DNA of 64,000 bases. Origin: Hormiphora californensis. Lineage: Eukaryota > Ctenophora > Tentaculata > Cydippida > Pleurobrachiidae. How positions within the stretch are numbered: the first letter of the stretch is position 1; each line of letters starts with the position of its first letter. Below, piece after piece: positions 1 to 11,808 of this stretch. The DNA is taken from contig CM035350.1 of the NCBI GenBank assembly GCA_020137815.1, positions 9,278,550 through 9,342,549 of the forward strand, read 5' to 3'. The notes below the pieces were generated by a model. The model saw only the letters and a program-made list of their open reading frames with translations. It was not told the DNA's origin and searched no databases. A program made the translations under genes and the position numbers.

Positions 1-1124
1 AGGTATATAAAGGAGTAAATTAGTTCTGATTATAAATTAGTTCTGTTTTAAAATTCAGAACTCAAATCAGGAGTGTAAAGTGGAATAGCCGATTAGGGTT
101 GCGTAGCTTAGCAAGAGTTACTGAGTACCTGTACAGCAAAGAAGGCATGTGGGTATTTTGATTATGCTATGCGTGGGAAGGTGCCCCCCCCTCTAAAATT
201 ACCCCACGTGCGTCCTATCATAGACTTCCTTTCGTTCTCTCCCTATCTCCGTCTATCTCTCCCTCTGTCATTCTCTGTCACTCTGTCACTCTCTCTCACA
301 CACTCTTCATTTTCTCGCAAAGAAGTTTCCTCTCCGCGTCCCTATGTTCAAGACCCCTCAACCACTTCCATGCCAAAAATGGAAATTATCCACTCGGCGG
401 AATGGTCCTAATCAGCCCCATTGTACAGTACAGCTAGACGTGTAGCTAGGCGCGGTCTCGACACGCTGCACAATTAACCCATTCCCCTCTCCTCTGTCTG
501 AGAGCTAGCTTTACTTTACTAGATGACCTTCTTCTTTCGAGTCCTCCTCCTCCTCTTTTTCTCTCAGGGCTCTCTGTCTATCATTATCTGATTATCATTG
601 CTCCTCTCGTTAACGGGTCTGTAATAGCGAGATAAATATAGCGATGTAACCTCCTTCTTTTCTATCTTTTTTATCTCTCTCAGCTGTCCTTCCTGAGCTG
701 AGCACATGTTCGATACATGTTAGATCGAGCTTGTTAAAGTTGTGTTAGCTTTAGAGAGTGAGGGTGTTTGAGGGACAGAGAAATAAATAAACACAATTGA
801 GAGAAAGATGATTAGATGGCGGTTAAAGATAGAGAAAGATAGAGAAAGATAGAGAGATAAAGAGAAAGAGAAACGAGAAGGAAATGAAGTACTACCTGAG
901 AAGAGTTGTCTACCAGATATCTGCTGCTGTCTGTTACAGTCCCACTTCCTAGACACGGGATTGGATTCCACCGAGTTTCGACCCTCTTTTCCGAGTCTTT
1001 GCGGTTGCCTCTTGCGTATTTTTGCTATCTCCAAGGACTTATATGTGTGTGAGACCTGTGTAGTGGAGGGTACATGCGAGTTTGTTGTGAGTGGATCTAT
1101 CCAATAACCGCCTGTTTAAACGGA

Positions 1125-1127
<3 letters not shown>
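1..1127. other. No supported gene; pyrimidine-rich left flank
   Basis: Short open frames here are rich in Ser/Leu from CT runs and show no family signature. An open frame on the minus strand near 895-1034 has a donor-like end but begins with TTG, so it is not called. A GATA/GAGA-rich stretch lies at 800-880. Confidence 0.5.

Positions 1128-1189
<62 letters not shown>
1128..1189. repeat. (CT)n microsatellite
   Basis: An almost pure CT dinucleotide tract of about 60 bp ending about 120 bp upstream of the ATG at 1311. Similar tracts precede the other candidate first exons of the ferlin, so it may be promoter-associated. Confidence 0.95.
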
Positions 1190-1191
<2 letters not shown>

Positions 1192-1310
1192 CCCTCCTCG
1201 TTACCTAGGGAACTCCAGTAGTACTAGTGCAGTTCGCCCTAAAGCTGTGTAGTAGTAGTCGTGTTATAGTATCAGCTCTATAGTTTTGTTTTACCTCTCT
1301 CCTCCGCACT

Positions 1311-1860
1311 ATGCCAAGGACGGGCCAACTGACAGAGGGAGAGGCTGCCTATTTAGAGGAACTAGTTCTAATGGAAGCAGCGGAGCGAGGGGAGACATCA
1401 GGTGGAGGAGGAGACCAGGGTGGTGGAGGTGGAGGTGGTGGAAACTTTCTCAGAAAGGCCTCACGAAGGTTTTCAAGGATCCGGCCTGATCCGATATCTG
1501 AGGAGGGGGAGAAGGAGGTGAAGACAAGGAGACTCAGTATGGTCAGGAACAGGAACAAACCAGGGGCAGGTGGTGAAGGAATGGAGATGTCCGATAAGGT
1601 ATATTGGTGAAGGTAGTATAGAGGTTTATTGTTGCTTTTAGGTTTTAAAAGTTGAATGACAGGTCAGGAACAATTTAGCAATTCTTCTGGCTAGGTTTTA
1701 TGGGTGTATGGTAACATGGGATGATATGAAATTCTTTCCCGTTTCTAAAACCACTCTCCCATTTCAAGCTTGTTCTAATACTCCCAATTTCAGAGTCGCC
1801 TGAACCTCTACTTGGAATACTCTAAACCAACGTTAGACCCGGACGAAGATATGGAGGAAG
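1311..1860 (+). CDS. Candidate first two exons of an unrecognised protein, possibly a distal ferlin start
   Basis: An ATG at 1311 opens a 96-codon exon (1311-1598) with a poly-Gly stretch and a basic patch (RKASRRFSRIRP). It ends at the donor AAG|gtatat in phase 0. A second exon, 1794-1860, lies between a good tttcag acceptor and a gtaagc donor, is acidic (PTLDPDEDMEE) and ends in phase 1. No family is recognised. It could splice to 3068, where a cttgcag acceptor opens a phase-compatible acidic frame ending at a stop at 3273. It could instead splice to an alternative acceptor (exon start 13469) in the ferlin, which also takes phase 1. Neither junction can be decided from sequence. Confidence 0.4.
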
Positions 1861-1937
1861 GTAAGCACCATGTCATGCCAGTGATTTGACAGTATAATTA
1901 TTAGCACCTGACACAATCTTTGAAAAGTTGACAGATA

Positions 1938-2143
1938 TACTGTACTGTACTGTACTGTACTGTACTGTACTGTACTGTACTGTACTGTACTGTACTGTAC
2001 TGTACTGTACTGTACTGTACTGTACTGTACTGTACTGTACTTTACTGTACTGTACTTTACTGTACTGTACTGTACTGTACTTTACTGTACTTTACTGTAC
2101 TGTACTGTACTGTACTGTATTGTACTGTACTGTACTGTACTGA
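1938..2143. repeat. TACTG pentanucleotide microsatellite
   Basis: About 40 tandem copies of the 5-mer TACTG, with a few TACTT variants near the 3' end. Because 5 is not a multiple of 3, every frame reads a periodic Leu-Tyr-Cys-Thr-Val peptide; this is not a gene. Confidence 0.97.
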
Positions 2144-2375
2144 ATGATTGACAATGATTGACAATGATTGACAATGACAAAATGTGGTACTGTTGGTAAT
2201 GTTGATTTACAGACAAACTGAAAATCGGTTACGTTATCACAATCTTGATACCGACAGTCTAGTTTCACTTCTCCCTCCCCCATATTGTTTCACATGGGTT
2301 GTCTTTCATTCTAACTATGTGCAGTTCTAGACCTAACAATGGCCACAATTACCTTGTCATACTACTATAATGTCA
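2144..2375. other. No gene seen
   Basis: Short ATGATTGACA direct repeats directly follow the microsatellite (about 2143-2175). Otherwise this is AT-rich intergenic or intronic sequence with no supported feature. Confidence 0.5.
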
Positions 2376-2487
2376 CGCTTCGGCCCGGTTCGGAGAGGGC
2401 CCTACTGGTCCCTGATTGGCTGATAACCAGTCACGTGACCTAAATAATGAGTTCTGATTGGTTGTTTACCGGTTCGGAGAGGGCAGC
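2376..2487. mobile_element. Diverged copy of a hAT-like MITE
   Basis: The core containing TGATTGGCTGATAACCAGTC and the following ACGTGACC is shared with copies at 23214-23322 and 53616-53721. In this copy the inverted ends are replaced by a direct repeat, CGGTTCGGAGAGGGC, on both sides, so the termini have diverged or recombined. Confidence 0.75.
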
Positions 2488-2779
2488 TTCTTTTGTGAGA
2501 CAACATTTACCTCATTTCACGTGGATGGGGGTACCTGGTACTTGAGGACGGTACAACTTGTTAGTATACTACTTTGCAATGGAGCGAGGCAGCTCTTGTT
2601 TGGGTCCTCCCCTATAATACAAAGAGCTTCCAGTAATAATTATTAATCTGTTCACATTTATTATAGTCTACCTCCTGCACGTGCAGCGAGACTCTCACTT
2701 GCTCTGATCTCACTTTCCTCCTATCTATTGGTACTATAAAAAGTATCTGGATCTCCAATAATGGAGGTAGTGACTTCAA

Positions 2780-3723
2780 GCATGACGCGAGAGCTGGGGG
2801 AGAGTGAGAGTAAGATAGAGAGGGAGAGTGAGATAGAGAAAGATAGAGAGGGGAGGGAGAGAGGGGAGAGAGTAAGATAGAGGGAGTTAGAGTTAGATAG
2901 AGAAAGAGAGGGAGTGAGAGTTAGATAGATAGAGAGATGGGGAGGGAGCAAGACAGGGAGATGGGGAGAGCAGACAAAAACAGATTCCTCAATGTCCTTT
3001 TTGCACTGCTTGCTATCGTTAGTTATTTTGAGCCACTCTGTATGACAGTTGTTAACACACCTTGCAGACCCTCCTAATCTGGACGAACCTTCTAAATTCA
3101 CGCCCTTCTTTGTTCAATTCATCATCACTGCGAGACAGTCTGAACATGACAAGCCCTATACCACACCCTTCACCCCCCTTTTTGCAGCTCCATATATACA
3201 TATGATTGCAAAGAGATTGCTCAAGAACATATGCCGCCATGCTGACCCCATCAGTCGCATATATTGCACATAGGTCTCTTGCAGTTACTTTTGTGATTGT
3301 CTCTCCCTTGTCTTGACTATCACTTCCCTCACTATATCTCTATCGCAGTCAATATCCCTCTCTCCCGTTCATTCTCTAATTTACGGCTGTCCCTATAAAC
3401 GTCTAATTGTGATCACACACTCCCTCCTGTATATATTGTGACGTCTACCTCTGATCACCAGTCTATAGCTGATCATCTGTTTCCTCAGCGTCCCACACCC
3501 TCTCTCCACCCTCTCCCTCGACCTCTCTCTCTCTCTCCCTCGACTCTCGTCCCATCCTCTCTCCCTTGAGAGCTGTGATAAATTGTGTTTCTCCAATTCT
3601 CTCTTGAAGAAGCCGGAACTGTTAATTGCCCATCATTGTTTCATTCATCCTATAGTGTGTCCCGGATATTGTACAATAATTCTAATTATAACTGAACTTT
3701 TTCTCCCTCTCTCTTTTTCACTC

Positions 3724-3761
<38 letters not shown>

Positions 3762-3900
3762 ACTCTCACTCTCTCTCTCACTCTCTCTCTCTCTCTCTCA
3801 CTCTCTCTTTTTCACTCTCTAAATCTCACTCTATTTTTCTAAAGAAGCTCTGAAAAATAGCCTTGTTATTCAGTTGCTACCAGTATCGTTATTATCTCAA
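2780..3900. repeat. GA-rich then CT-rich low-complexity stretches
   Basis: Purine-rich imperfect GAGA/GATA sequence occupies 2790-2965. CT-rich imperfect repeats occupy 3480-3560 and 3700-3835. An open frame at 3068-3273 behind a cttgcag acceptor is mentioned under the 1311 candidate gene. Confidence 0.7.
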
Positions 3901-3939
3901 TAGTGCTTTGTATTGTCCTCTCCATTATCCCTGAACTAA

Positions 3940-4230
3940 ATGAGGATAAAGCGCGACACGTCATCCACTGCCGGGTCTCAGCCTGGTGTTGGTGGCAATG
4001 CAGCTGCCGGCATTCATTCTCTACCTGCCGCCACTATGCAGTCTGACCCGACACTCGGTCCGCCAGCATCCCGGACTCCTCCAACGGCCCGTAGCATCAC
4101 ATCCCCCAACCTAGGCTGGCCTTCCCGTGGGCCCGCCGAGAGGGACGGTCATGCCACCAGGCGCCCGATACCAAAGAAGGGCAGGAGGGCTATGGAGGCC
4201 GATTACAACACGCACAGGCTCCACCCCTTA
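3940..4230 (+). other. GC-rich open frame, truncated by homopolymer sequence
   Basis: An ATG-led frame of about 97 codons is rich in Pro/Ser/Thr/Ala/Arg and clearly GC-richer than its surroundings. It runs directly into the homopolymer block at 4231. The composition could be the 5' part of a retroelement ORF, but no reverse-transcriptase, gag or zinc-knuckle motif is visible, so no family is assigned. Confidence 0.2.
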
Positions 4231-6300
4231 ATTTTTTTTGGGGCCCCCCTTTTTTTTTTTTCCCCCCCCCCCCCCCCCCAAAAAAAATTTTTTCCCCCCC
4301 CCCCAAAAATTTTGGGGGGGGGAAAAAGGAAAAAGGGTTTTTTCCCCCCCCCCTTTTTGGGAAAAAAGGGAAAAAAATTTTTTTGGGGTTTTTTTCCCCC
4401 AAAACCCCCCCCCCCCCCCCCCCCTTTTTTTTACCCCCCCCTTTTTTTTCCCCATCCCCCAAGGGGGGAAAAAAAAACCGGGGTTTTTTTAAAAAAAAGG
4501 GGGGGGAAAAAAAAAGGGGAAAAAAATTTTAAACCTTTTTTAAGGGGGAAAAAAAAAGGGGCAAAAAAAAAAAACCCCCCCCCTTTCCGGGGGTTTTTTT
4601 TTGGGGGGTTTTTTCCCCCCAAAACCCCCAAATTTTCCCCGGGTTTTTTTTAAAAAAAAAAAAATTTTAAAAAAAAAAACCCTTTTTTTCCCCCTTTTTT
4701 TGGGGTTTTTACCCAATTTTTTTTTTTCCCCAAAATTTTCCAAAAAAAAAAACCCCCCCCCCCTTTTTTTTTTTTTGGGGGGGTTTTTTTTTTTCCCCCT
4801 TTTTTTTTCCCCCCCTTTTTTAAAAAACCCCGGGGTTTTTAAACCCAAAAAAGGGCCCCCCCCGGGGGGGGAAAAAAAAACCCCCCCCCGGGGTTCCTTT
4901 CCCCCCCCCCTTTTTTTTCCCCAAAAAAACCCCCCCCCTTTTTTTCCCCCCCCCCCCCCCGGGGGGGTTTTTTTTCCCCCCTTTTTTTTTTTTTTCCCCC
5001 CCAAAAAAAAAAATTTTTTTTTTTCCCCCCCCTTTTCCCCCTTTCCCCTTTTTTTGGGGGCCCCCCCCCCCCTTTTTTCCCCCCAAAAAATTTTTTTTAA
5101 AATTTTTCCCCCCCCCCCCCCCCCGGGGAAAAAAATTTTAAAAAACCCCTTTCCCCCCCCCCCCCCAAAAAAAAATTTTTTTAAAACCCCCCCCCCCCCC
5201 CCCCCTTTTTTTCCCCCAGGGGGGGCCCCCAAAAAATTTTAAACCCCCCCCCCCCCCAAAAAAAAAAAACCCCCCCCCTTTTTTTTTCCCCTTTTTTTTT
5301 TTTTTTCCCCCAAACCCCCCCTTTTTTTTTTTTTCCCCTTTTTTAAAAAAACCCCCAATTTTCCCCCGGGGGAAAAACAAAAAAAAAAACCCCCCCCCCC
5401 CTTTTTTTTAAAAACCCCTTTTGGGGGCCCCGGGAAAAACCCCCCTTTGGCCGCAAAAAAAAAAAAAAGGGGGGGGAAAAAAAAAAAAAAAAAGGGGGGG
5501 GAAAAAAAAAAAAAAGGGGGGGGGGGGGGGCCCCCCCGGGGGAAAAAAAAAAAACCCCCCCTTTTTTTTTTCCCCCCCCCCTTTTTTTTCCCCCCCTTTT
5601 TTCCCCCCCAAAAAAAACCCCCAAAATTTTTTAAAAAAAAAAAACCCCCCCCCCCTTTTTTCCCCAAAAAAAAAAACCCCCCCAAAAAAAAAAAAAAAGA
5701 AAAAAAAAGGGGGGGTTTTTGGGGGGAAAAAGGGAGGAAAATTTTAAAAAGGGGGAAAAAATTTAAAAAAAAAAAAAGGGGGGGAAAAATTTTGGGGGAA
5801 AATTAAAATTTTTTTTTTTTTTTTAAACCCCCCCCCCTTTTTCCCCCTTTTTGGGGTTTTTTTTAAAGGGAAAGAAAAAATTTTAAATTTAATTTTTTTT
5901 TTTTTTTTGGGGGGGGGTTTTTCCCTTTTTTTTGGGGAAAATTTTTTTTTTTTTTTTTCCCCCCCTTTTTTTTTTGGGGAATTTTTTCCCCAAAAAAAAA
6001 AAAAAAAAAAAAGGGGGGGAAAAAAAAAAAGGGGCCCGGGGGGCCCCCCCCCAAAAAAAAATTTTTTTCCCCCCCTTTTAAAAAAACCCCCCCCTTTTTT
6101 AAAACCGCTCCCAGGGGGAAAAAAAAAAAGGGTTTAGGGAAAAAAAAAAATTTTTTTAACCCCCCCTTTTAAAAAAAACCCCAAAATTTTTTAAAAAAAA
6201 TTTTTAAAAAAAAAAAAGGGAAAAAAAAAAATTTTTTCCCCCCCCTTTTTTAAATTTTTTTTTGGGGGGGGCCCCCTTTTTAAGGAATTTTTTTTCCCCC
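4231..6300. other. Homopolymer-only block, probable assembly artefact
   Basis: About 2 kb consists almost entirely of runs of 4-20 identical bases (A, C, G or T) with hardly any isolated base. The block begins and ends abruptly in normal sequence. Every frame reads only Lys/Phe/Gly/Pro. No biological repeat family looks like this; it resembles a consensus from very low-quality long reads in which each homopolymer is inflated. All open frames inside it should be ignored. Confidence 0.85.
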
Positions 6301-6868
6301 GACTCTCCCTTTTCTCTCTACATCTCTCTCCCATACTCCAAATATCCAGCTAGCATGCATTGATCTCGTTAGCCCCCGTGATCCTTCGCTCCTCGAATAT
6401 CGATAACAGATCACGCACTACAATTCGCTGGCAAGATCAGTACGCTAATTAAGAAACAAATATCAGAGAGACTTGTTGAGTCTCAACAAAGACAATCATT
6501 CTGCTGGGTTGATATAGAAAATAAGAAAGAAGATGATGATGATGCTCTGTAGAAGAAGGAGTTAAGATATGGGGGGCAGTGATTGGATTGTTTAGTATAG
6601 TTACCACTCCTGCAGCATCCCGGGTCCTATATATACAACGAGATATGAAGACTATTTTCAGTTATGTTCTTGTTATATGTTTCACCTTCCACCCTCTCTG
6701 GATCCAGATCAGGAAATTATCTGGCTTGTTCGACCCTCCCTCCCCGCGCCCCTGGCTTCCCTATTCTGTTGAACTCTCATTTCATCGCTCCTCCTGTTTG
6801 TATTGATTATCTGAGTGCTCAAAGTCCTATAAATGAGCTAGGCAATTGCTCTTTTTGCCATTGCACCT

Positions 6869-6967
6869 ATAGAGGCAGAGGCATTTAATAGTGTTTGTAC
6901 AATAACATGTCTCCTAATTTAGGAGACATGTTATTGTACAAACTCTATTAAATGCCTCTGCCTCTAT
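6869..6967. repeat. Near-perfect 49-bp-arm palindrome
   Basis: The arms 6869-6917 and 6919-6967 are reverse complements around 6918, with about one mismatch and no real loop. As RNA it would fold into a long hairpin. It may be a small MITE or a hairpin RNA precursor. Confidence 0.85.
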
Positions 6968-7029
6968 TATGGCCTCTATCATCATCTTCAGCTGTTATGA
7001 ACAAATCTAAATCAGTTTTTACTCGCAAC

Positions 7030-7031
7030 TA

Positions 7032-7067
<36 letters not shown>

Positions 7068-7112
7068 TCTCTCTATCTATCTATCTCTCTCTCTCTATCT
7101 CTCTATCTATCT
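7030..7112. repeat. (CT)n/(CTAT)n microsatellite
   Basis: An imperfect CT tract with interspersed CTAT units, about 170 bp upstream of the ATG at 7280. Confidence 0.9.
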
Positions 7113-7279
7113 AACCGGAAGTTACTTCAGAAACAGCTCCATATTACGAGCAGCCGGCTATCATTAACAACATATATTGTCTGATTATTGTCTACATCAG
7201 GTAGAGTTGTTCAATACCTGTCTGCACCGCCTTGTTAAAAACTCGCCCCGACACATGTTCTGTAGTTAATGAATCTCAA

Positions 7280-7608
7280 ATGAAGAAAGTTCGATCCCTG
7301 TCTCTTACGGCCTCGACTCTCTCCTCTCACTTGAGTGCAGTTCGTCGAACGGCCTCCCTATCTCCAGTTACACCTTCAGTTGAGGAGGAGCTGCTACCGT
7401 CCCTTCCTGAGAATGGGGTGTCCCCGACCCTTGCCAGCGTCTCCATGGTAACCCATGAGGATGAGGGAGGTGAGGTAGTGGAGGAGGAAGGTCCGGATGG
7501 AGGAGGAGGAGGAGGGGCATTCCTCCAGCCAGTCATACCATCACCCACCAACCCTAGTGGTGGTAACTTCAAGCCTGGCGGGTTGTCAGGGGACCTTGAA
7601 AACTCTGG
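7280..7608 (+). CDS. Candidate alternative first exon of the ferlin gene
   Basis: An ATG at 7280 opens a 109-codon frame ending at the donor CTCTGG|gtaggt in phase 2. This is the same phase as the two other first-exon candidates of the ferlin (11809-12143 and 13091-13197), so it could join the exon at 13458 in frame and give a protein of about 2,039 aa. The peptide is Ser/Thr- and Glu/Gly-rich with no recognised domain. A CT tract lies just upstream, as for the other candidates. The link to the ferlin is inferred from phase and context only; it could be a separate gene. Confidence 0.4.
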
Positions 7609-7639
7609 GTAGGTTGTTGTGTTTACTTTGTTTGGATAA

Positions 7640-7780
7640 AAGATGGTATAATTTTCACAACAAGAGAGCAAACCCACTTTTAGGACACAATAAATTCTAA
7701 TTTAGGACACCTAATTCTCTTTTAAGACACCAAATTCTAAGTTAGGACACCAAATCCTAATTTAGGACACACCAAATATT
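7640..7780. repeat. Short tandem repeat of a TTAGGACAC-type unit
   Basis: About five imperfect copies of an ~18-22 bp unit containing AGGACACnnAATTCTAA. The rest of 7780-8005 shows nothing supportable. Confidence 0.6.
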
Positions 7781-8769
7781 CGTATTCCTCGACCCTCCAC
7801 TCTCTGGTTACAACCAAATGTTTCCTCTATAATTTCACTCTAAAATATCTCTTCCACGTGATATGATACGGTTCCCATAGCAATTACTCCTGAACTCATG
7901 CTCATTACATGTGTAATTCATGTTAAATACTTTTAAAATTTAATACTGTTCTAGCTCATCTAAACTTTAGGATCTATTCAGTATCTTTTCAGTATTCTGT
8001 AACTACAGTCGGACCCCGATTTAACGGCACCCTCGGGGGAAAGGGTTTTGTCCGTTAAATCGGGGTGTCCGTTAAATCGGGGTAGAGCATATTTGGCCCA
8101 TAAAACCCTATTTTTGTCCAAAATGCTAAAACACCTCTAAGTGTTAAATGCAATGTCCATGTATTGATTACATGATCATTTCTTATTAGAAAAAGAAAAT
8201 AATTTCAAAATAATTTCAAAATAAGTTATAAAAATTGTCTAAGGTACTACAGTCGGACCCCGATTTAACGGCCCCCGATTTAGCGGCACCCCGATTTAAC
8301 GGCAGGATAAATTTCCCCCAAAATTTTTTGAAATTTTTTTTTTTGAAAATTTTTTGAAAAACCACGTCCGAATCGTGTTTCGAATCGGTGCATCTTATTG
8401 CATGTCTTGCCAGTAATTAGACGGTTCGAAACGAACAGATATGTGATCCCCATGAGGCCAATCGAATCACAATTTTGATTCACCCCCTGGTGACCTACAA
8501 GCCTGTTGACCTACTCTCTGATTGGCCTAATCAGAGACCAGGAGTATGCGATCGGGCGAGTAGGTCATAAGGCCATACAGGTACTCGTTACCTACTGCTG
8601 AACTTCATCATAGTTTTGAATGGCAGAAACTAAAACACGTTGTTTCTCAAACAAAAACAAAAAATTCATTTTACACAATCAGTTTAGATATCCAATATTT
8701 TTACAGTACATAACAGGGGGGGGGGTTCAACCTAAAAATTTCCATTTCCATTTGCCAAAATCCGGGTAT

Positions 8770-8935
8770 CGATGGAAATTTTTAGAAATTTTTAGAAATT
8801 TTTAGAAGTTTTTAGAAATTTTTAGAAGTTTTTAGTACTAAAAATTTCCAAAAATTTCTAAAAATTTCCAAAAATTTCCATTAATTTCCAAAAATTTCTA
8901 AAAATTTCTAAAAATTTCCAAAAATTTCCATTGAC
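8770..8935. repeat. AAAAATTTCC/GGAAATTTTT decamer array
   Basis: About fifteen copies of a 10-bp unit (TTTTTAGAAA or its complement AAAATTTCCA). The orientation flips near 8835, making a repeat-rich palindrome within the transposon cluster. Confidence 0.85.
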
Positions 8936-9149
8936 CAAGAAATGAAAAATTAACAAAAACTTGAAAATATATAAAAACAGTTGTCGAAGAACTTGTTCCT
9001 TTTCCTTACCTCTTGTGACAACTGAGCATCAATAAGTTATTGAATGATAGATAAGACATCGATATCATATATTTTTGGGCAATCCGTACAATTTCTTCAG
9101 AAATCATAGTTTCATTGGACAACTAAGGACGCGGACGTCTCGAAAACTG

Positions 9150-9228
9150 ATTTAAAAGTAAGTTACCAAATAGCACAAGATACCTTATGTACTTATATAA
9201 GGTGCTATTTGGTAACTTACTTTTAAAT
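9150..9228. repeat. 27-bp-arm inverted repeat
   Basis: The arms 9150-9176 and 9202-9228 are perfect complements (key sequence AAGTAAGTTACCAAATAGCAC) separated by 25 bp. It lies inside the transposon cluster and is probably an independent mini-insertion. Confidence 0.8.
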
Positions 9229-10679
9229 ATTCCTTCGGACAGGTCCTTTTACCATGACTAATGCTTAATACCGTAGTAGATCAGGTTTCTTAGCATACAA
9301 TATAGAAACTTAAACTCTTTTTTAAACTCGATAAGGGATATAGCGAGAATAAGTACTAACTTACTGTCGAAAACATGCACAGATTACCTGTCATTACCTT
9401 GGAATTGGGTTACCGACGAACTTATATAAACTTCTAAAAGTTTCTAAAAACTTCTAAAAATTTCTAGTAGGTCACCAGGGGAGGCACCGCAATTTTGACG
9501 CTTGTTGAACTGGCGTCATGGGGATCACGTATCGGTTCGTTTCGAACTGTCTAATTAGCGACAGGACGTGCGATAAGATGCACTGATTCGAAACACGATT
9601 CGGACGTGGTTGATATACCTTTGAAAAATTTTCATAACTTTTTTTGCAAAATTTTACAGAATGATTATCAATGCTTTGATCGGTGCTCCCCATGAATTTT
9701 CAGAGAAAAACATATTTTGAAATTCAAATTCTTCCTCGTCCCGCTTAAAGTGCCCCGAATCGGCATGGTATCACGTATCGGTTCGTCTAATTAGCAGCAA
9801 GACATGCGATAAGATGCACTGATTCGATAAACGATTCGGACGTGGTTGATGAAGTACCTTAGAAAATTTTTATAACTTATTTTGAAATTATTTTGAAATT
9901 ACTTTCTTTTTCTAATCAGAAATGATCATGTAATCAATACATGGACATTGCATTTAACACTTAGAGGTGTTTTAGTATAGCATTTTGGACAAAAATAGGG
10001 TTTTATGGGCCAAATATGCTCTACCCCGATTTAACGGACACCCCGATTTAACGGACAAAACCCTTTCCCCCGAGGGTGCCGTTAAATCGGGGTCCGACTG
10101 TATATCAACCACGTCCGAATCGAATCAGTGCATCTTATCGCATGTCTTGCTGCTAATTAGACGAACCGATACGTGATACCATGCCGAATCGGGGTGAGGA
10201 AGAATTTGAATTTCAAAATATATTTTTCTCTGAAAATTCATGGGGAGCACCGATCAAAGCATTGACAATCATTCTGTAAAATTTTGCTAAAAAAGTTATG
10301 AAAATTTTTCAAAGGTATATCAACCACGTCCGAATCGTGTTTCGAATCAGTGCATCTTATCGCACGTCCTGTCGCTAATTAGACGGTTCGAAACGAACCG
10401 ATACGTGATCCCCATGAGGCCAGTTTAACAAGCGTCAAAATTGCGATTCGATGGGCCTCATGGGGATCACATATCTGTTCGTTTCGAACTGTCTAATTAC
10501 CGGCAAGACATGCAACAAGATGCACCGATTCGAAACACAATTCGGACGTGGTTTTTCAAAAAAAATTTCAAAAAAAAATTTCAAAAGATTTTGGGGGAAA
10601 TTTATCCTGCCGTTAAATCGGGGTGCCGCTAAATCGGGGGCCGTTAAATCGGGGTCCGACTGTAGTAATGGAACACATG

Positions 10680-10790
10680 TCAGTAACATGAGTATTATAA
10701 TGTCCTAACATGGGTATTATAATGTCCTAACATGGGTATTATAATGTCCTAACAAGGGTATTATAATGTCCTATTAGGTACTCAGTACTA
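10680..10790. repeat. GTATTATAATGTCCTAACA tandem repeat
   Basis: About four copies of a ~25-bp unit lie immediately outside the right end of the transposon cluster. Confidence 0.8.
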
Positions 10791-10830
10791 TAATATCTTG
10801 TGGCTGCTGCAGTCACGTTCCTTTTTTCAG

Positions 10831-10908
10831 ACAACACGTGTAGTGTCCAATGCCTCTGTGTCTGTCCAAACCTCACCACACCCTAAGATAGAGAGTGTGT
10901 CTCTAATG
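10831..10908 (+). CDS. Possible small exon, unassigned
   Basis: A strong polypyrimidine-tract acceptor (cctttttcag) opens a 78-nt frame in phase 0 ending at ATG|gtactc. It does not match the phase 2 leaving the 7280 exon, because that join reads a stop at once. It could follow a phase-0 exon such as 1311-1598. The evidence is splice consensus only. A (CT)n tract follows at 10936-10985. Confidence 0.2.
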
Positions 10909-10930
10909 GTACTCTACAGCTCAGATCTGA

Positions 10931-10987
<57 letters not shown>

Positions 10988-11421
10988 TTCTCCCAACACT
11001 GCAACTCATTGTCCTAGTTGTAGTATCTGTCTGCCATTTTGTCCGGTCCTGCTGGAAGCAGGGTGTTCCAGATCTTGCAATTAGGAACATTTTGTAAATA
11101 ATGACCCCTCCTACTCGGTCAACATCATGCAGACAGCTCTCTTTCCAACTTCATTTCACGATTCCCTTGATCATTGCTTTATCATCGTATTTTAAGCAGA
11201 TAGAGCCATAAGAGCCATCATTTATCCAATTAGATGGCGAACTTTAAAAGAAAGCATCGTGAGGGATAGAGAGATAGAGAGATAGAGATAGAGAGATAGA
11301 GGGATAGAGAAAAAGAGAGAGAAATAGAGCACTAGAGTTCGTAGAACGGTTATATCTGGCCAATGAAATCAAGCCATTTCACATTAGGGAGTTATCTACC
11401 TTGCGGTAGAGGGAGAGTCAG

Positions 11422-11539
<118 letters not shown>

Positions 11540-11808
11540 TACAGTACTCTGTAGCAATCCCTCTAGACGCATTTCAGTCAGTTCTATATTTACGCTTTCC
11601 CGCAAACTGATTTGTTTCACTTGAGAGAGAGAGCAAACAACAAAGTTCCTGTTTGTCTGTATTGTCGAACTATCGAATTATCTGCCCCACATCTAGACAG
11701 ATTTGCATTATTACTGTCCTCGATCTAACTGTCCTCACATATATCTAGCTACAACTAAACCGGCTCTCTTGTTGTTGTACCTGGTTGTGTGAAGCCAGCT
11801 CCAGCATC

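Larger units (their letters stand above)
8006..10662. mobile_element. Interleaved cluster of pogo/Tigger-like inverted-repeat elements
   Basis: The terminus CAGTCGGACCCCGATTTAAC appears pointing right at 8006 and 8250, and as its reverse complement ending at 10100 and 10662. Each is flanked by TA. CAGT-type ends with TA target sites fit the pogo/Tigger branch of Tc1/mariner elements. The left arm 8006-8245 matches the right arm 9865-10100 inverted. The left arm 8250-8480 matches 10435-10662 inverted. The two pairs therefore interleave instead of nesting. Internal modules containing CACGTCCGAATCG recur in both orientations (about 8363, 9605, 9845, 10110, 10325, 10550). No transposase frame is visible, so these are non-autonomous. 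Confidence 0.85.

Noticed and set aside
895-1034. A minus-strand first exon divergent from the 1311 gene
   Set aside because: Begins with TTG, not ATG, and has no partner exon.
1928-2143. A Leu-Tyr-Cys-Thr-Val repeat protein
   Set aside because: Translation of a TACTG microsatellite, open in several frames.
4238-5806. Many long open frames rich in Lys, Phe, Gly and Pro on both strands
   Set aside because: They are products of the homopolymer block, which has no isolated codons and no protein-like composition.
8006-10662. A CRISPR array or prokaryotic element from the regular repeats
   Set aside because: Repeats are inverted and transposon-like, and the host is clearly an intron-bearing animal genome.
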